A stretch of 64,000 nucleotides of DNA from Streptomyces sp. CNQ-509. Its GTDB lineage: Bacteria > Actinomycetota > Actinomycetes > Streptomycetales > Streptomycetaceae. The notes under the pieces were generated by a model. That model searched no databases, was not told the DNA's origin, and saw nothing but the letters and a program-made list of their open reading frames with translations. A program made the position numbers and the translations under genes. Numbering within the stretch: the first letter of the stretch is position 1; each line of letters begins with the position of its first letter. The stretch spans positions 5,439,001 to 5,503,000 of the forward strand of contig NZ_CP011492.1 of assembly GCF_001011035.1 (NCBI RefSeq), written 5' to 3'. Below are positions 49,600-57,998 of this stretch, piece after piece.

Positions 49600-50181
49600 T
49601 CAGCCGCGGTAGCGCAGCCCGTCGACGAGCAGCCCGATCATGCGCCGCGTGTACTCCTGGTCGTCCGGGTCGATGATGCTGCTGAGCGCCTGCAGCAGGT
49701 CGTCGGGGGTCACGTCGGAGCGGATGTCGCCGGCCGCGGCGGCGGCGTCCAGCAGGTCGGTCAGGGCGGGGACGAAGCGCTCCTGGAAGTACCCGGGCAG
49801 GCTCTCGTACGCGCAGTCGCCGGAGTGGAGGGCGGCCTTCAGCCCCTGCTTGGCGGCGATGAACCGGGTGAAGCGGTGCAGCCACCGCGTCAGCGCCTCC
49901 ACCGGCTCGTACTGCGCGGCCAGGGCGGGGGCGGCCGCGGCGCAGGCGTCGACCTCGTTGCGGAAGACGGCCGTGATGAGGTCCGAGCGCTGCGGGAAGT
50001 GCCGGTAGAGCGTCCCCGCCCCCACCCCTGCCTTCGCCGTGATGCGGCGTACGGGCGCGTCCACGCCCTCCGTCTCGAAGACCTCGGCGGCAGCGGTCAG
50101 CAGCGCGTCGAGGCTGCGCCGGACGTCCGGCCGCATGCGGCGGCCGGGGGCCGGCTCCCCCGTGGTGCTGCGCTCAGGCAT
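49600..50181 (-). CDS. TetR-family regulator
   Basis: 193 residues. HTH: VRRITAKAGVGAGTLYRHFPQRSDLITAVF (about 44-73). The C-terminal domain resembles the TetR_C_33 group often found beside oxidoreductases. It is divergent from an aldo/keto reductase gene, and the 110 bp between them hold a palindrome and a repeated half-site, so it probably controls both. Confidence 0.88.
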   Translation of the reverse strand: MPERSTTGEPAPGRRMRPDVRRSLDALLTAAAEVFETEGVDAPVRRITAKAGVGAGTLYRHFPQRSDLITAVFRNEVDACAAAAPALAAQYEPVEALTRWLHRFTRFIAAKQGLKAALHSGDCAYESLPGYFQERFVPALTDLLDAAAAAGDIRSDVTPDDLLQALSSIIDPDDQEYTRRMIGLLVDGLRYRG

Positions 50182-50200
50182 GCGCGGACCCCTTGCAAAA

Positions 50201-50246
50201 ACGGAACGTTGTTCCGTATTCTCGGACTGAACGGTGTTCCGTATTC
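50201..50246. promoter_or_regulatory. TetR-type operator between TetR and aldo/keto reductase genes
   Basis: The palindrome ACGGAAC-GTT-GTTCCGT (50201-50217) and a second ACGG-TG-TTCCGT (50231-50242). GTTCCGTATTC is repeated at 50211 and 50236, 25 bp apart. Located 20-65 bp before the TetR start codon. Confidence 0.7.
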
Positions 50247-50291
50247 ACTTTACCGGTGCGTACGACCCGCAGTCCACGCAGGAGGAGAGCC

Positions 50292-51320
50292 ATGCAGTAC
50301 CGCACGCTGGGCCGGACCGGGATCAAGGTCAGCCCCTACTGCCTGGGCGCGATGATGTTCGGCGCCCAGGGCAACCCCGACCACGACGAGTCCGTCCGCA
50401 TCATCCACAAGGCGCTGGCCGCGGGCGTCAACTTCGTCGACACAGCCGACATCTACGGCCACGGCGAGTCCGAGGAGATCGTCGGCAAGGCCCTCAGGGG
50501 CCGCCGCGACGACGTGGTGCTCGCCACCAAGGCGCACCTGCCCATGGGCGACGACCCCAACCGGCAGGGCAATTCCCGCCGCTGGCTCGTCCGCGCCCTG
50601 GAGGACTCGCTGCGCCGGCTCGGCACCGACCACGTCGACCTGTTCCAGATCCACCGGCCCGCCCCCGACACCGACATCGAGGAGACCCTGTCCGCGCTCA
50701 CCGACCTGGTGCGCGCCGGGAAGGTGCGGGCCGTCGGCACCTCCGCCTTCCCCGCCTCCGACCTGGTCGAGGCGCAGTGGACCGCCGAGCGGCGCGGCCT
50801 GGTGCGGTTCCGCACCGAGCAGCCGAACTACTCGGTCCTCGACCGCGGCATCGAGCGTGAGGTGCTGCCCGTCTGCGAGCGGTACGGGATGGGCACGCTG
50901 GTCTGGAGCCCGCTGGCCGGCGGCATGCTGACCGGCCGCTACCGCAAGGGCCAGAAGCCCACCACCTTCCGCGGCGGCTACGGCTTCCGGCACCTCGCCG
51001 ACGAGCGCAGGCTCGACACCGTCGAACGGCTCCTTCCGCTCGCGGAGAAGGCGGGCCTGTCGCTGACGCACATGGCGCTGGCCTTCGTGATCTCCCACCC
51101 GGGCGTCACGTCGGCGATCATCGGGCCGCGCACCATGGAGCAGTTGGACGACCTGCTCGCGGGCGCCGGGACGGCCCTCGGCGACGACGTGCTGGACGAG
51201 ATCGACGCCATCGTGCCGCCGGGGACGGAGGTCGGGCGGCTGGACATGGCGTACGACCCGCCGGCGATCCTCCACGCCGGGCTGCGGCGCAGGGCGCCGG
51301 CGGAGCGCGTGGCGGCCTGA
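50292..51320 (+). CDS. Aldo/keto reductase
   Basis: 342 residues of the AKR superfamily (YajO/Tas-like). Catalytic residues are Asp and Tyr in FVDTADIYGHGESEEIVG (about 45-62), Lys in VLATKAHLP and His in VDLFQIHRPAPDT. NADPH site: SAIIGPRTMEQLDDLLAG near the C-terminus. It reduces aldehydes or ketones; substrate unknown. It is preceded by GGAGGAGAG and controlled in all likelihood by the divergent TetR. A strong hairpin follows it. Confidence 0.9.
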   Translation: MQYRTLGRTGIKVSPYCLGAMMFGAQGNPDHDESVRIIHKALAAGVNFVDTADIYGHGESEEIVGKALRGRRDDVVLATKAHLPMGDDPNRQGNSRRWLVRALEDSLRRLGTDHVDLFQIHRPAPDTDIEETLSALTDLVRAGKVRAVGTSAFPASDLVEAQWTAERRGLVRFRTEQPNYSVLDRGIEREVLPVCERYGMGTLVWSPLAGGMLTGRYRKGQKPTTFRGGYGFRHLADERRLDTVERLLPLAEKAGLSLTHMALAFVISHPGVTSAIIGPRTMEQLDDLLAGAGTALGDDVLDEIDAIVPPGTEVGRLDMAYDPPAILHAGLRRRAPAERVAA

Positions 51321-51398
51321 GGCGTACGGGCCGTACGCCACCGCCCGTAGGCCCACCGCCCGTACGGCACGGCCCGACTGCGCCTCCGTACGACGCGG

Positions 51399-51437
51399 AG
51401 CGGGGCCGCCCGGCACACACTGCCGGACGGCCCCGCT
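51399..51437. terminator. Bidirectional terminator between AKR and malic enzyme genes
   Basis: A 17-bp stem with one mismatch (51399-51415 with 51421-51437), 5-nt loop, between convergent genes. Confidence 0.75.
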
Positions 51438-51499
51438 GGCGGGTTCTCCACGGCCCGTACGGCGCCGCCGGGCGTGCGCCGTACGGGGCCGCGCGCCCG

Positions 51500-52714
51500 C
51501 TACCGCCTCGCCACGCCCTCCGCCCGCGCCGCCGCGGCGACCGCGCGCGTGATGGCCGGCGCCACCCGCTCGTCGAACGGCGACGGGATCACGCACTCCG
51601 GGCTCAGCTCGGCCGCGACCACGTCGGCCAGCGCCTCGGCCGCCGCCAGCTTCATGCCCTCGGTGATCCGCGAGGCGCGGACCTGGAGCGCCCCGGCGAA
51701 GATGCCGGGGAACGCGAGCACGTTGTTGATCTGGTTCGGGTAGTCGCTGCGGCCGGTGGCGACGACCGCCGCGTACTTGTGCGCCACGTCCGGGTGGATC
51801 TCCGGGTTCGGGTTGGCCATGGCGAAGATGAACGCGCCCTCCGCCATCGTCGCCACCGCCCGCTCCGGCACCGTGCCGCCGGAGACGCCGATGAAGACGT
51901 CCGCGCCCGCGAGCGCCGACTCCAGCGAGCCGGTACGCCCCGCGCGGTTGGTCAGCTCCGCCAGCTCCCGCTTGGCGTCGGTCAGGTCCTCGCGGTCCGC
52001 GGAGACGATGCCCTTGCGATCGGCGACGACCACGTCCCCGATGCCGGCCTCCACGAGGATCTTCGCGATCGCCGCGCCGGCCGCGCCGGCCCCGGAGATC
52101 ACCGCGCGCAGCTCGCCGAGCGACCGGCCGCTGAGCTTCGTCGCGTTGCGCAGGGCGGCGAGCGTGACGACCGCGGTGCCGTGCTGGTCGTCGTGGAAGA
52201 TCGGGATGTCCAGGCGCTCCTGGAGCTTGCGCTCGATCTCGAAGCAGCGGGGGGCGGAGATGTCCTCCAGGTTCACCCCGCCGAAGGAGGGCGCCAGCCG
52301 CACCACGGTCTCGACGATCTCGTCGACCTCGCGGCAGTCCAGCGCGACGGGGACCGCGTCCACGCCGCCGAACTGCTTGAAGAGGATGGCCTTGCCCTCC
52401 ATCACCGGAAGAGACGCCTCCGGCCCGATGTCGCCGAGGCCGAGGACCGCGCTGCCGTCCGTGACGACGGCGACCACCTGGGACTTCCAGGTGTAGTCGT
52501 GGACGAGCTCGGGCTGTTCCGCGATGGCGGTGCACACCTTGGCGACGCCCGGTGTGTAGGCGAGCGACAGGTCGTCCCTGTCGTTGACCGGCACGGTCGC
52601 CTGGACGGCCATCTTGCCGCCTCGGTGGAGCGCGAAGGCCGGGTCGAAGTAGTCGTCGTCTGGGCTGTCGGACGTATCCGTCCCGCTCGGAGGGTTGACG
52701 ATCTCCGCTGCCAC
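51500..52714 (-). CDS. NAD(P)-dependent malic enzyme
   Basis: 404 residues. Malate to pyruvate + CO2. Conserved parts: LAYTPGVAKVCTAI (about 51-64), WKSQVVAVVTDGSAVLGLGDIGP, the metal site NLEDISAPRCFEIE and IFHDDQHGTAV, and the Rossmann AVISGAGAAGAAIAKIL. This is the short (about 400 aa) bacterial form without the phosphotransacetylase domain. GTG start with AAGGGG 9 bp upstream. A terminator-like hairpin with a T-rich tail lies in the leader, 38 bp before the start. S. coelicolor SCO5261 is the counterpart, as I recall. Confidence 0.92.
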   Translation of the reverse strand: MAAEIVNPPSGTDTSDSPDDDYFDPAFALHRGGKMAVQATVPVNDRDDLSLAYTPGVAKVCTAIAEQPELVHDYTWKSQVVAVVTDGSAVLGLGDIGPEASLPVMEGKAILFKQFGGVDAVPVALDCREVDEIVETVVRLAPSFGGVNLEDISAPRCFEIERKLQERLDIPIFHDDQHGTAVVTLAALRNATKLSGRSLGELRAVISGAGAAGAAIAKILVEAGIGDVVVADRKGIVSADREDLTDAKRELAELTNRAGRTGSLESALAGADVFIGVSGGTVPERAVATMAEGAFIFAMANPNPEIHPDVAHKYAAVVATGRSDYPNQINNVLAFPGIFAGALQVRASRITEGMKLAAAEALADVVAAELSPECVIPSPFDERVAPAITRAVAAAARAEGVARR

Positions 52715-53208
52715 GTTGTTGACCCCTTAGTCACAGTCATAGAAAGAGGAACCACCCCTCTCGGTCGAGGGGTGGGCGGGCACGTGTCCGGCCGCCTGGC
52801 CGCGGAGTGAGCGCCATGGCCACGGTGAGGCCCGGACACCGGGCGCGCCGCACTCGCGCCCTGGGCCCCGGATTTGGGGTGTAAGTGTCCGTTGTACAGG
52901 AAGCCGAGCGCCCCGTGCGAGCAACTTCTCGAGACTGAGCGGAGCCGAATCGCATAGCCATGCGGACGCTTGCATACTGCGAAATGGTGCGATTCGCGGG
53001 CCTTTAGGCGGAATGCCGCAACGTGAGCTGCGTCTCATTACCGAACCTGTTATCGGATTTTGACCCGGCAGCATTCCTGAGCCGTGTCTTCCGGATGCAA
53101 AGATGCCGTCGTCGGCAGTCGTCGACATACGCCCCAGGCGCACCAAACCGCCGCGTCCGGGGCCGTGAACTTCTGACCCCCGTTCACCCCCCGCAGGAGG
53201 ATCCCGCA
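52715..53208. other. Divergent control region (malic enzyme / amino-acid ABC)
   Basis: 494 bp with no gene. On the minus strand, a 9-bp hairpin (52752-52760 with 52767-52775) followed by TTCCTCTTTCT looks like an intrinsic terminator in the malic enzyme leader. In the middle, CGAATCGCA (52946-52954) and its inverse TGCGATTCG (52988-52996) are separated by 42 bp centre to centre, four helical turns. AT-rich patches near 53030-53065 may hold the promoter of the ABC operon. A minus-strand shadow frame here is not a gene. Confidence 0.55.
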
Positions 53209-54132
53209 ATGAGCCCTCGCACCACCCGGCGCACCGGAGCAGCCAAGTCTCGACTGGTGGCCGTCGGGGCACTCGCCGCCGCGGGGGCCCTCGTGCTCTC
53301 GTCCTGCGGCGACCAGACCGACGACGGGGGCGACGGCGGCGACGGCGGCGAGTCCAAGACCTCGTCGAACGCGGCGCCCGGCGCGCTGCCCAAGGCGATC
53401 AAGGACGCCGGCGTGATCAAGGTCGGTTCCGACATCGCGTACGCCCCGATGGAGTTCGACCAGGGCGGCAAGCCCGCCGGCGTCGACATCGACATCGCCA
53501 ACGCGCTCGGCGAGGAGCTGGGAGTCGAGTTCCAGTTCCAGAACAACGTCTTCGACAACCTGATCCCGTCGCTCGACTCCGGCCGCTTCGACATCATCAT
53601 GTCGTCGATGACGGACAACAAGGAGCGCCAGGCCGAGGTCGACTTCGTCGACTACTTCTCCGCCGGTGTCTCCATCCTGGTCCAGAAGGGCAACCCCGAG
53701 GGCATCTCCACGCTCGACGACCTGTGCGGCAAGACCGTCGCCTTCCAGCGGGGCACGGTCAGCGCGGACATCGCCAAGGCGCAGAACGAGAAGTGCGACA
53801 AGCCGATCAAGACGCTGCCCTTCACCAAGGACACCGAGGCGCTGCAGCAGGTGAAGCAGGGCCGGGCCGTCGCCGACCTGAACGACTTCCCGGTCGCCGC
53901 GTACAACGCCCGCGAGTCCGGCGGCGGTGAGGACTTCGAGGTCGTCGGCGAGCAGATCGACGCCGCCCCGTACGGCATCGCGGTCTCCAAGGACAACGCC
54001 GAGCTGCGCGACGCGCTCGCCGCGGCGCTGGACGCGATCATCGAGAACGGCGAGTACCAGAAGGTACTGGAGAAGTGGGAGGTCCAGCAGGGCGGCGTCG
54101 ACAAGGCCACCGTCAACGGTGGCAACGAGTAA
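53209..54132 (+). CDS. Amino-acid ABC transporter binding lipoprotein
   Basis: 307 residues from the ATG after AGGAGG. Signal with twin Arg and lipobox LVLSSC (Cys about 33), an acidic Gly/Asp linker, then a family-3 solute-binding domain (VIKVGSDIAYAPMEFDQGGKPAGVDIDIANALGEELG, about 68-104). The family binds polar or basic amino acids such as glutamate, glutamine or arginine. First gene of a three-gene operon. The nearest counterpart is the SCO5258-5260 cluster as recalled. Confidence 0.9.
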   Translation: MSPRTTRRTGAAKSRLVAVGALAAAGALVLSSCGDQTDDGGDGGDGGESKTSSNAAPGALPKAIKDAGVIKVGSDIAYAPMEFDQGGKPAGVDIDIANALGEELGVEFQFQNNVFDNLIPSLDSGRFDIIMSSMTDNKERQAEVDFVDYFSAGVSILVQKGNPEGISTLDDLCGKTVAFQRGTVSADIAKAQNEKCDKPIKTLPFTKDTEALQQVKQGRAVADLNDFPVAAYNARESGGGEDFEVVGEQIDAAPYGIAVSKDNAELRDALAAALDAIIENGEYQKVLEKWEVQQGGVDKATVNGGNE

Positions 54133-54168
54133 CCAGCGCCCGCAGCCGTTCCAGAGAGAAGTCCTCCC

Positions 54169-55137
54169 GTGACCGACCCGACCTCACCGGGCCCGGCCGA
54201 CAAGCGGCCGGCCGGGCCCGACCTCGCGAAGACCGGCACCGCGACCGCGGTGCCGCCCGAGGCGATCAAGGCGATACCCGTGCGCCACCCCTGGCGCTGG
54301 GTGAGCGCCGCGGTCGTCCTCGCGCTCCTCGGGCTGCTCGTCTACGCCTTCGCCAACGCCAAGATCGAGTGGGGCGATGTCCCCGAGTACCTGTTCTCCG
54401 ACCGGGTGGTCGAAGCCGCCGGGAACACGCTGCTGATCACCGTGCTCGCCATGCTCCTCGGCGTGGTCCTCGGCATCGTGCTCGCGATCATGCGGCTCTC
54501 GGACAACCCGGTGACCTCGGCGTTCGCCAACCTCTACATCTGGTTCTTCCGCGGCACCCCGGTGCTGCTGCAACTGCTGCTCTGGTACAACCTCGGCCTC
54601 GTCTTCCAGACCCTCAACCTGGGTCCGCTCTACAAGAACGAGATGACCGACGTCATGACCCCGTTCGTGGCGGCGCTCCTCGGCCTCGGCCTCAACGAGG
54701 CCGCGTACATGGCCGAGATCGTCCGGGCCGGCATCCAGTCGGTCGACGAGGGCCAGACGGAGGCGTCGCACGCGCTCGGCATGAGCCGGGGGAAGACGAT
54801 GCGGCGCATCGTGCTGCCCCAGGCGATGCGGGTCATCGTGCCGCCGACGGGCAACGAGTTCATCAACATGCTGAAGACCTCGTCGCTGGCGATGGTGATC
54901 CAGTACACCGAGCTGACGTTCGTGGCGAACGAGATCTCCGCGACCAACCTGAACCCGATGGAGATGTACATCGTCGTCGCCATCTGGTACCTGGCGATGA
55001 CCAGCGTGTTCAGCGTGATCCAGTACTACATCGAGCGGCATTACGCCAAGGGCTCCGTGCGCCAGTTGCCGCTGACCCCGTGGCAGAAGATCCGGCGGAG
55101 CATCTTCTCCGGGCCGCGGCTGAAGGGAACGAGGTGA
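54169..55137 (+). CDS. Amino-acid ABC transporter permease (HisM/GltK family)
   Basis: 322 residues, GTG start. A soluble N-terminus of about 40 residues is followed by the HisM-type permease core with five or more helices. The EAA-like loop is QTEASHALGMSRGKTMRRIVLPQAMRVIVPPTGNEFI (about 199-235). Both permease halves are usually identical in this family, so one gene suffices. It starts 36 bp after the binding-protein gene and overlaps the ATPase gene by 4 bp. Confidence 0.9.
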   Translation: MTDPTSPGPADKRPAGPDLAKTGTATAVPPEAIKAIPVRHPWRWVSAAVVLALLGLLVYAFANAKIEWGDVPEYLFSDRVVEAAGNTLLITVLAMLLGVVLGIVLAIMRLSDNPVTSAFANLYIWFFRGTPVLLQLLLWYNLGLVFQTLNLGPLYKNEMTDVMTPFVAALLGLGLNEAAYMAEIVRAGIQSVDEGQTEASHALGMSRGKTMRRIVLPQAMRVIVPPTGNEFINMLKTSSLAMVIQYTELTFVANEISATNLNPMEMYIVVAIWYLAMTSVFSVIQYYIERHYAKGSVRQLPLTPWQKIRRSIFSGPRLKGTR

Positions 55138-55907
55138 GCGCCGCCATGACGGCAATGGTCAGGGCCGAGGGCGTCCACAAGTCCTTCGGGCTCACCCATG
55201 TCCTCAAGGGCATCGACCTGGAGGTCGCGCCGCGCGAGGTCTTCTGCCTCGTCGGCCCCTCCGGCTCCGGCAAGTCGACCTTCCTGCGGTGCATCAACCA
55301 CCTGGAGAAGATCAACGCCGGCCGGCTGTACGTCGACGGCCACCTCGTCGGCTACCGGCAGCAGGGCAACAAGCTCTACGAGCTGAAGGAGAGGGAGGTC
55401 GCCGCGCAGCGCAAGGACATCGGCATGGTGTTCCAGCGCTTCAACCTCTTCCCGCACATGACCGCGCTGGAGAACGTCATGGAGGCGCCGGTCCAGGTCA
55501 AGCGGGAGTCCAAGGCGACGGCGCGGGAGCGCGCACTGCGGCTGCTGGACCGCGTGGGCCTCGCGGACAAGGCGGGCGGCTACCCGACGCAGCTCTCCGG
55601 CGGCCAGCAGCAGCGCGTCGCCATCGCGCGGGCGCTGGCGATGGAGCCGAAGCTGATGCTCTTCGACGAGCCCACCTCGGCGCTCGACCCGGAGCTGGTC
55701 GGCGAGGTGCTGGACGTGATGCGCGACCTCGCGGAGTCGGGCATGACGATGATCGTCGTCACGCACGAGATGGGGTTCGCACGTGAGGTCGGGGACGCGC
55801 TGGTGTTCATGGACGACGGCGCGGTGGTGGAGTCCGGCCACCCGCGGGACGTCCTGACGAACCCGCAGCACCAGCGGACGAAGACGTTCCTGTCGAAGGT
55901 GCTGTGA
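55134..55907 (+). CDS. Amino-acid ABC transporter ATPase (GlnQ family)
   Basis: 257 residues. Walker A GPSGSGKST (about 40-48), Q-loop GMVFQRFNLFPHMTALENV, ABC signature LSGGQQQRVAIARAL, Walker B LMLFDEPTSALDPELVG and His in VTHEM. It powers uptake through the preceding permease. The GTG at 55134 overlaps the permease stop; the ATG at 55146 with GAGGTG before it is the alternative start. The reading frame is open far upstream only as a shadow of the permease gene. Confidence 0.92.
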   Translation: MSAAMTAMVRAEGVHKSFGLTHVLKGIDLEVAPREVFCLVGPSGSGKSTFLRCINHLEKINAGRLYVDGHLVGYRQQGNKLYELKEREVAAQRKDIGMVFQRFNLFPHMTALENVMEAPVQVKRESKATARERALRLLDRVGLADKAGGYPTQLSGGQQQRVAIARALAMEPKLMLFDEPTSALDPELVGEVLDVMRDLAESGMTMIVVTHEMGFAREVGDALVFMDDGAVVESGHPRDVLTNPQHQRTKTFLSKVL

Positions 55908-55951
55908 GCCGCTTCCGGGTCCCGGGACCCGGGTGAGAAATTTCGCTCCGC

Positions 55952-55980
55952 GGGGCGGGGGCTGGTACGGCCCCCGCCCC
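55952..55980 (+). terminator. Hairpin after the amino-acid ABC operon
   Basis: A perfect 11-bp G+C stem (55952-55962 with 55970-55980), 7-nt loop, 45 bp past the ATPase stop and 13 bp before the next gene. Confidence 0.6.
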
Positions 55981-55993
55981 GGGGCGTAACTTC

Positions 55994-56962
55994 ATGGTCA
56001 TGTTCGCCGCCTACGCAGCCCGCATCGACCGTGACGAGCCCCTGAACGGCCTGGAGTTGGGGGAGCGGCCCGCCCCGCAGGCCCCGCCCGGATGGGCCGT
56101 CGTCGACGTCAGAGCCGCCTCCCTCAACCACCACGACCTGTGGTCCCTGCGCGGCGTCGGCCTCGGCGAGGACGCCCTGCCGATGATCCTCGGCTGCGAC
56201 GCGGCGGGCGTCGACGCCGACGGCAACGAGGTCGTCCTCCACTCCGTCATCGGCCAGACCGGCCACGGTGTGGGGCCGAACGAGCCGCGGTCGCTGCTGA
56301 CGGAGCGGTACCAGGGCACGTTCGCGGAGCAGGTCGCCGTTCCGGCGTGGAACGTCCTGCCGAAGCCGAAGGAGCTGAGCTTCGAGGAGGCCGCGTGCCT
56401 GCCGACGGCCTGGCTCACGGCGTACCGCATGCTCTTCACCAACGCGGGCGTACGCCCCGGCGACTCGGTCCTGGTCCAGGGCGCGGGCGGCGGCGTCGCC
56501 ACGGCGGCGATCGTGCTGGGCGCGGCGGCGGGACTGCGGATGTACGCGACGAGCCGCGACGAGGCGAAGCGCAAGCGGGCGGAAGACCTCGGCGCGGAAG
56601 CCGCGGTCGCCCCGGGCACCCGCCTGCCGCACCGGGTGGACGCGGTCCTGGAGACGGTGGGCGCGGCGACGTGGTCGCACTCGGTGAAGTCCCTCCGCCC
56701 GGGCGGCACCCTGGTCATCTCCGGCGCGACGAGCGGCCCGAACCCGGCGGCAGGGGAGCTGCAGCGGATCTTCTTCCTGGAACTGAAGGTGGTCGGCTCG
56801 ACGATGGGCAGCAAGGAGGAACTGGCGGGCCTGCTCAACTTCTGCGCGTCGAAGGGCGTCCGCCCGGTGATCGACACGGTGCTGCCACTGGACCGCGCCC
56901 GGGAGGGCTTCGAGAAGATGGCGACGGGCGACCTGTTCGGCAAGGTGGTCCTCACCCGCTGA
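55994..56962 (+). CDS. Zinc-type/quinone-oxidoreductase family protein
   Basis: 322 residues of the medium-chain dehydrogenase fold. The N-terminal catalytic domain has SLNHHDLWSLRGVGL and LGCDAAGVDADGNEVV. The NAD(P) Rossmann part has LVQGAGGGVATAAIVLGAAAG (about 162-182) and LVISGATSGP. The Cys and His ligands of true zinc alcohol dehydrogenases are not complete, so it may be a quinone reductase-like enzyme. It has a start either at 55994 or the ATG at 56000; no ribosome site is visible. Substrate unknown. Confidence 0.88.
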   Translation: MVMFAAYAARIDRDEPLNGLELGERPAPQAPPGWAVVDVRAASLNHHDLWSLRGVGLGEDALPMILGCDAAGVDADGNEVVLHSVIGQTGHGVGPNEPRSLLTERYQGTFAEQVAVPAWNVLPKPKELSFEEAACLPTAWLTAYRMLFTNAGVRPGDSVLVQGAGGGVATAAIVLGAAAGLRMYATSRDEAKRKRAEDLGAEAAVAPGTRLPHRVDAVLETVGAATWSHSVKSLRPGGTLVISGATSGPNPAAGELQRIFFLELKVVGSTMGSKEELAGLLNFCASKGVRPVIDTVLPLDRAREGFEKMATGDLFGKVVLTR

Positions 56963-56990
56963 CCGCGCTCCGCGCGGGGCCCCGGGGGTG

Positions 56991-57383
56991 TCAGTCCATG
57001 CCCGGAGCGGCGGTCGGGAGGCCGGCTTCCCGCGCGACCTCCAGCATCCGTTTGTCGTAGCTGATCAGTGAGTCGAGTGCCGGGCCGATCGTCTGGGCGC
57101 TGGCGACGTGCACCGCGTCCAGGGTGCGTACGCGGCCCGGAAGGAGACCGGCGAGGTCGCGGACCTCTTCGGTGACCAGGACTTCGGTCAGGTCCCGCAT
57201 GAGGTCCTGCATGGCGGTGGGGAAACTGCCCATCCGGTCCAGGGTGCGCACGGTCTCGACGAAGCCGATGGTGCTGGTCGCCAAGGGGGCCGCGGGCTTC
57301 GCTTCGAGGTACCCCCGGAGTTCGGCCGCGTGGCGGCGGCCGGCGACGAGGGTGAGGACGGCGGAAGCGTCGAGATAGATCAC
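56991..57383 (-). CDS. PIN-domain toxin (VapC type)
   Basis: 130 residues. PIN acidic residues are visible: Asp5 in IYLDASAVL, Glu about 43 in IGFVETVRT, Asp in RTLDAVHVASA and Asp in LISYDKRML. These chelate Mg for RNA cleavage. The GTG start overlaps the antitoxin stop (GTGA). The frame ends 28 bp from the end of the oxidoreductase gene on the other strand. The toxin is blocked by the Phd/YefM-like protein encoded before it. Confidence 0.9.
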   Translation of the reverse strand: MIYLDASAVLTLVAGRRHAAELRGYLEAKPAAPLATSTIGFVETVRTLDRMGSFPTAMQDLMRDLTEVLVTEEVRDLAGLLPGRVRTLDAVHVASAQTIGPALDSLISYDKRMLEVAREAGLPTAAPGMD

Positions 57384-57664
57384 CGGGGGTCGTCCTCGCG
57401 CTCGGCGAGCAGCACAGCCAGCGGGTCTGCGTCCTCGGCGACCTCGTAGTGCGGAAGCCGGGAGAGATCGGCGCTCGTCGCGGCCTTGAGGCGGATCTGG
57501 CCGCGCGATACCAGGTCGGCATAGCGCTCCGCGGCGCCCGAGGCGGGCAGCAGTATGGCGATCACGTTCCCGTGCCGGGTGACCTGGACGGCTTCGCCCT
57601 GCTCGACGCGAGCGAAGACCGCGCTGGGGTTGTACGAGAACTCGCGTACGGAAATCGCGCTCAT
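57380..57664 (-). CDS. Phd/YefM-family antitoxin
   Basis: 94 residues. N-terminal DNA-binding part MSAISVREFSYNPSAVFARVEQGEAVQVTRHGNVIAILLPA has the Phd/YefM signature. The C-terminal tail (SRLPHYEVAEDADPLAVLLAERE) is acidic and should wrap the PIN toxin. GGAGGGAG precedes the ATG. Two palindromic TGTACCTACA sites 20 bp apart lie 26-56 bp upstream and are likely the autoregulatory operator. Confidence 0.9.
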   Translation of the reverse strand: MSAISVREFSYNPSAVFARVEQGEAVQVTRHGNVIAILLPASGAAERYADLVSRGQIRLKAATSADLSRLPHYEVAEDADPLAVLLAEREDDPR

Positions 57665-57690
57665 CGATCGCTCCCTCCTGATCGCAGGGG

Positions 57691-57720
57691 TGTACCTACA
57701 AAAACCCCAGTGTACCTACA
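57691..57720 (-). promoter_or_regulatory. Operator pair of the Phd/VapC operon
   Basis: TGTACCTACA at 57691-57700 and 57711-57720, each a 10-bp palindrome (TGTA-CC-TACA), period 20 bp, separated by CCCC-rich sequence. Located just upstream of the antitoxin ribosome site. Confidence 0.75.
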
Positions 57721-57742
57721 TCCACCCTCTCCGTCAGATGAC

Positions 57743-57785
57743 GTCAACTTTGGTTGACGTCGGTCCACTGTCAACGTAGGTTGAC
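57743..57785 (+). promoter_or_regulatory. Leaderless promoter with twin palindromic operators of the HTH-ClpN operon
   Basis: Two GTCAAC-N4-GTTGAC palindromes (57743-57758 and 57770-57785), 27 bp apart. The promoter boxes fall inside them: TTGACG (57754-57759), 17-bp spacer, TAGGTT (57777-57782). Six bases later comes the A of the ATG (57789), and there is no ribosome site, so the mRNA is probably leaderless. Confidence 0.75.
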
Positions 57786-57788
57786 GTC

Positions 57789-57998
57789 ATGAGTGAGGCG
57801 ACTGAGCTTGCCGGACGGGCCGGAGGCACTGATCCCCGGGAGGGGTTGCGGGCCGTGGCGGCGTTGCGGCGGCTGTTGGAGCAGTTGGAGGCCGTGCAGG
57901 TGCGGAGCGCGCGGAATCAGGGCTGGTCGTGGCAGGAGGTCGCGGCCGAGCTCGGGGTCAGCAGGCAGGCGGTACACAAGAAGCACGGGAGGCGCTGA
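57789..57998 (+). CDS. Small helix-turn-helix protein
   Basis: 69 residues. MSEATELAGRAGG at the front, then a helix (LRAVAALRRLLEQLEAVQV) and an HTH: SWQEVAAELGVSRQAVHKKHGRR at the very C-terminus, of the sigma-70 region 4 / MerR-like kind. It is the first gene of a two-gene operon and most likely binds the twin palindromes at its own promoter. Its stop overlaps the ClpN-domain gene start by 1 bp (TGATG). Leaderless start. Confidence 0.85.
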   Translation: MSEATELAGRAGGTDPREGLRAVAALRRLLEQLEAVQVRSARNQGWSWQEVAAELGVSRQAVHKKHGRR

